Assembly (NCBI RefSeq): GCF_900099925.1
Contig: NZ_FNDE01000018.1
Location: 1 to 62,398, forward strand
DNA: 62,398 nucleotides
Reading direction: 5' to 3'
From: Aneurinibacillus thermoaerophilus
Lineage (GTDB): Bacteria > Bacillota > Bacilli > Aneurinibacillales > Aneurinibacillaceae
Within the stretch, counting starts at the first letter, position 1. Each line of letters starts with the position of its first letter. The translations under genes were made by a program, and so were the position numbers. This document shows, one piece after another, positions 61,221 to 62,398 of this stretch. The notes beneath the pieces were generated by a model that was not told the DNA's origin, made no database searches, and worked only from the letters and a program-made list of their open reading frames with translations.

Positions 61221-61551
61221 GTTTGTAACGTTCCTGTGTTCTAGTCAAGGGAACCTTTTTTGTATTCCCCATCGGACTCCCGGCAGGCAACCGATTTATG
61301 CTATTTACTTCTGGTGCTTCTTCAAAAAACACTTCACTCATACTTCGATACCTCCTATATTCCAGATTTGATTTGCTACAGCCAGATAATCAATCGGTAC
61401 TCGTCCTGTTCAAACCTCATAGGCGTATATCTCGAAGTCATGCAACGGAATCCTTTTTCTTCCCCGGCCACGCCGGTTTTTTTCGTGCTTGCATCCATAT
61501 AAATGCATAGTCAGGTTTCGAGTTCTTTAGGATAAGCTGGCCGTTTTTCAT
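61207..61551 (-). pseudogene. Decayed phage-like gene block
   Basis: Two minus-strand pieces follow each other. One starts at ATG 61551 (MKNGQLILKNSKPDYAFIWM) and breaks into several frames around 61440. The other has a strong AGGAGG and starts at ATG 61339-61341 (MSEVFFEEAPEVNSINRLPA) but ends after 44 codons inside the ferritin-like gene. They look like truncated small phage genes. No family was assigned. Confidence 0.4.
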
Positions 61552-61674
61552 ATATACCTTCAGCACGTGGTAATAATTCTATTAATATGTTAAAATAAGG
61601 AAAAAAGATGAAGAAAAAATAAATACTTAGAGATGATATGAAACTTTGTTTCTCCACTATTAAGGAGGTTAGTT

Positions 61675-62043
61675 ATGTCTGTAAAAAAGAAAGTTTTATG
61701 GAGTTTGCTTATATTAATCCTTGTATTTGTTGGAATTATTGGTTATCTATACTATTTTCTCTTCTATTCCATGTCTCGTCTTCCTGAGGGAGATTTTATA
61801 AAACAAGTAGATTCTCCTGATAAAAGACATACCATAAAAATGTACATTGTATATGGAGGTGCGACTGTCGCGCCAGCCGTTCGAGGTGAACTCATCACAA
61901 ATAAAAAAGAAACAAAGAAAAATATTTATTGGGATTATAGAACATTAGATACAAATGTAAAATGGTTGGATAATGATACGGTTTCTATAAATGGTCACGA
62001 AATTGATGTAGAAAAAGAACTATATGACTATAGAAGAAAATAG
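61675..62043 (+). CDS. DUF5412-like membrane-anchored protein
   Basis: A 122-aa protein with an N-terminal membrane anchor (about residues 8-32) and an outside domain with DSPDKRHTIKMYIVYGGATV, AVRGELITNKK and KNIYWDYRTLDTNVKWLDND, the DUF5412 pattern. Function is unknown. AAGGAGG precedes ATG 61675. Stand-alone gene. Confidence 0.75.
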   Translation: MSVKKKVLWSLLILILVFVGIIGYLYYFLFYSMSRLPEGDFIKQVDSPDKRHTIKMYIVYGGATVAPAVRGELITNKKETKKNIYWDYRTLDTNVKWLDNDTVSINGHEIDVEKELYDYRRK

Positions 62044-62116
62044 TTTACAATTATGCGATTTATATACAATTAAAATCATATTATCATTCATATTTATATA
62101 CATTCCAATTGACAGT

Positions 62117-62398
62117 TTAACAGCCAATACGACCAATACGACGTAGTACTCGTTCTGGACAAGATTGTGTAAAGTCTAAAAATCGCTGAACCGCCTGTTC
62201 AATCTCCGATTGATTTTTGTGAAACACGTTTGAAATGACACTATCTTTAAGCCAGCGCCAAAGCTTTTCAATTGGATTTAGATTGGGTGAATACGGCGGC
62301 AAAAACAATAAGTAGAGTCTCTGATGATGCTCTTTTAGAAAAGGACGAAGCAGTTTGGCATGATGAATATGGGCATTATCGATGATCATAATGACCTT
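62117..62398 (-). mobile_element. IS630-family transposase, 3' part, cut by the window edge
   Basis: The last 93 codons of a DDE transposase: IIDNAHIHHAKLLRPFLKEH (second catalytic Asp) and LFLPPYSPNLNPIEKLWRWL (catalytic Glu). The frame is open to the edge, so the true start lies beyond it. The DNA after the stop (TTAACAG.., 62100-62116) may contain the IS end. An intact element is possible. Confidence 0.9.

Overview
The window looks like chromosome of a Gram-positive endospore former of the Bacillales. I infer an Aneurinibacillus- or Brevibacillus-like genus from the mix of gene types, with low confidence in the genus. The support is spoVK, a GerA/GerB germinant-receptor pair, CotF-type coat genes, a CwlD-like amidase, the adjacent hfq and miaA, strong AGGAGG ribosome sites and frequent TTG/GTG starts. 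No rRNA, tRNA or CRISPR array was seen.

Layout. 0-6.6 kb holds envelope and lipid genes (a GT28 diacylglycerol glycosyltransferase, an ABCG-type transporter, an O-antigen-ligase-like protein), a MOSC protein and a ferredoxin/metallo-beta-lactamase protein. 6.7-10.9 kb is a TetR-controlled efflux operon (HlyD adaptor, 14-TM MFS pump, lipoprotein adaptor) with two matching operators. 11-18 kb holds spoVK, a CAP-domain exoprotein, a lipoprotein and an SwrC-like RND pump with its adaptor. About 1.1 kb with no credible gene follows. 19-29 kb is housekeeping and sporulation: small proteins, metNI behind an attenuator-like leader, hfq, miaA, a methyltransferase, a YtpB-type terpene synthase, coat proteins, DUF457, a flavin reductase and the amidase.

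29-42.5 kb is a complete-looking phenylacetate (paa) region in three minus-strand transcription units: hydratase-paaK-paaF-paaG-paaH-dehydrogenase-thiolase-thiolase, then paaX, then paaABCD-aldehyde dehydrogenase. The first and third share ATAACGTTAT palindromes at their promoters. No paaE, paaZ hydratase domain or paaI is present.

42.7-50 kb carries brnQ, a TolB-like secreted propeller, the gerA/gerB pair and a tetR-ykkC-ykkD drug-efflux operon with a clear operator.

50-62.4 kb is visibly more AT-rich and accessory. It contains a fosB remnant, a polysaccharide synthase (GT2), a small gene under a class I cyclic-di-GMP riboswitch whose leader can also pair with the ribosome site, a divergent ketosynthase (Cys-Gln-His) in an operon with a histidine kinase, azlCD behind 40-bp-spaced palindromes, a fatty-acid desaturase, a His-rich YmaF protein, a ferritin-like protein, and remnants of IS110, IS200/IS605-like, DUF3850 and phage-like genes. 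An IS630 transposase runs off the right end.

The strongest leads are the c-di-GMP riboswitch with its sequestering helix beside the polysaccharide synthase, the ketosynthase-kinase pair, the unassigned metNI leader, and the paa operator set.
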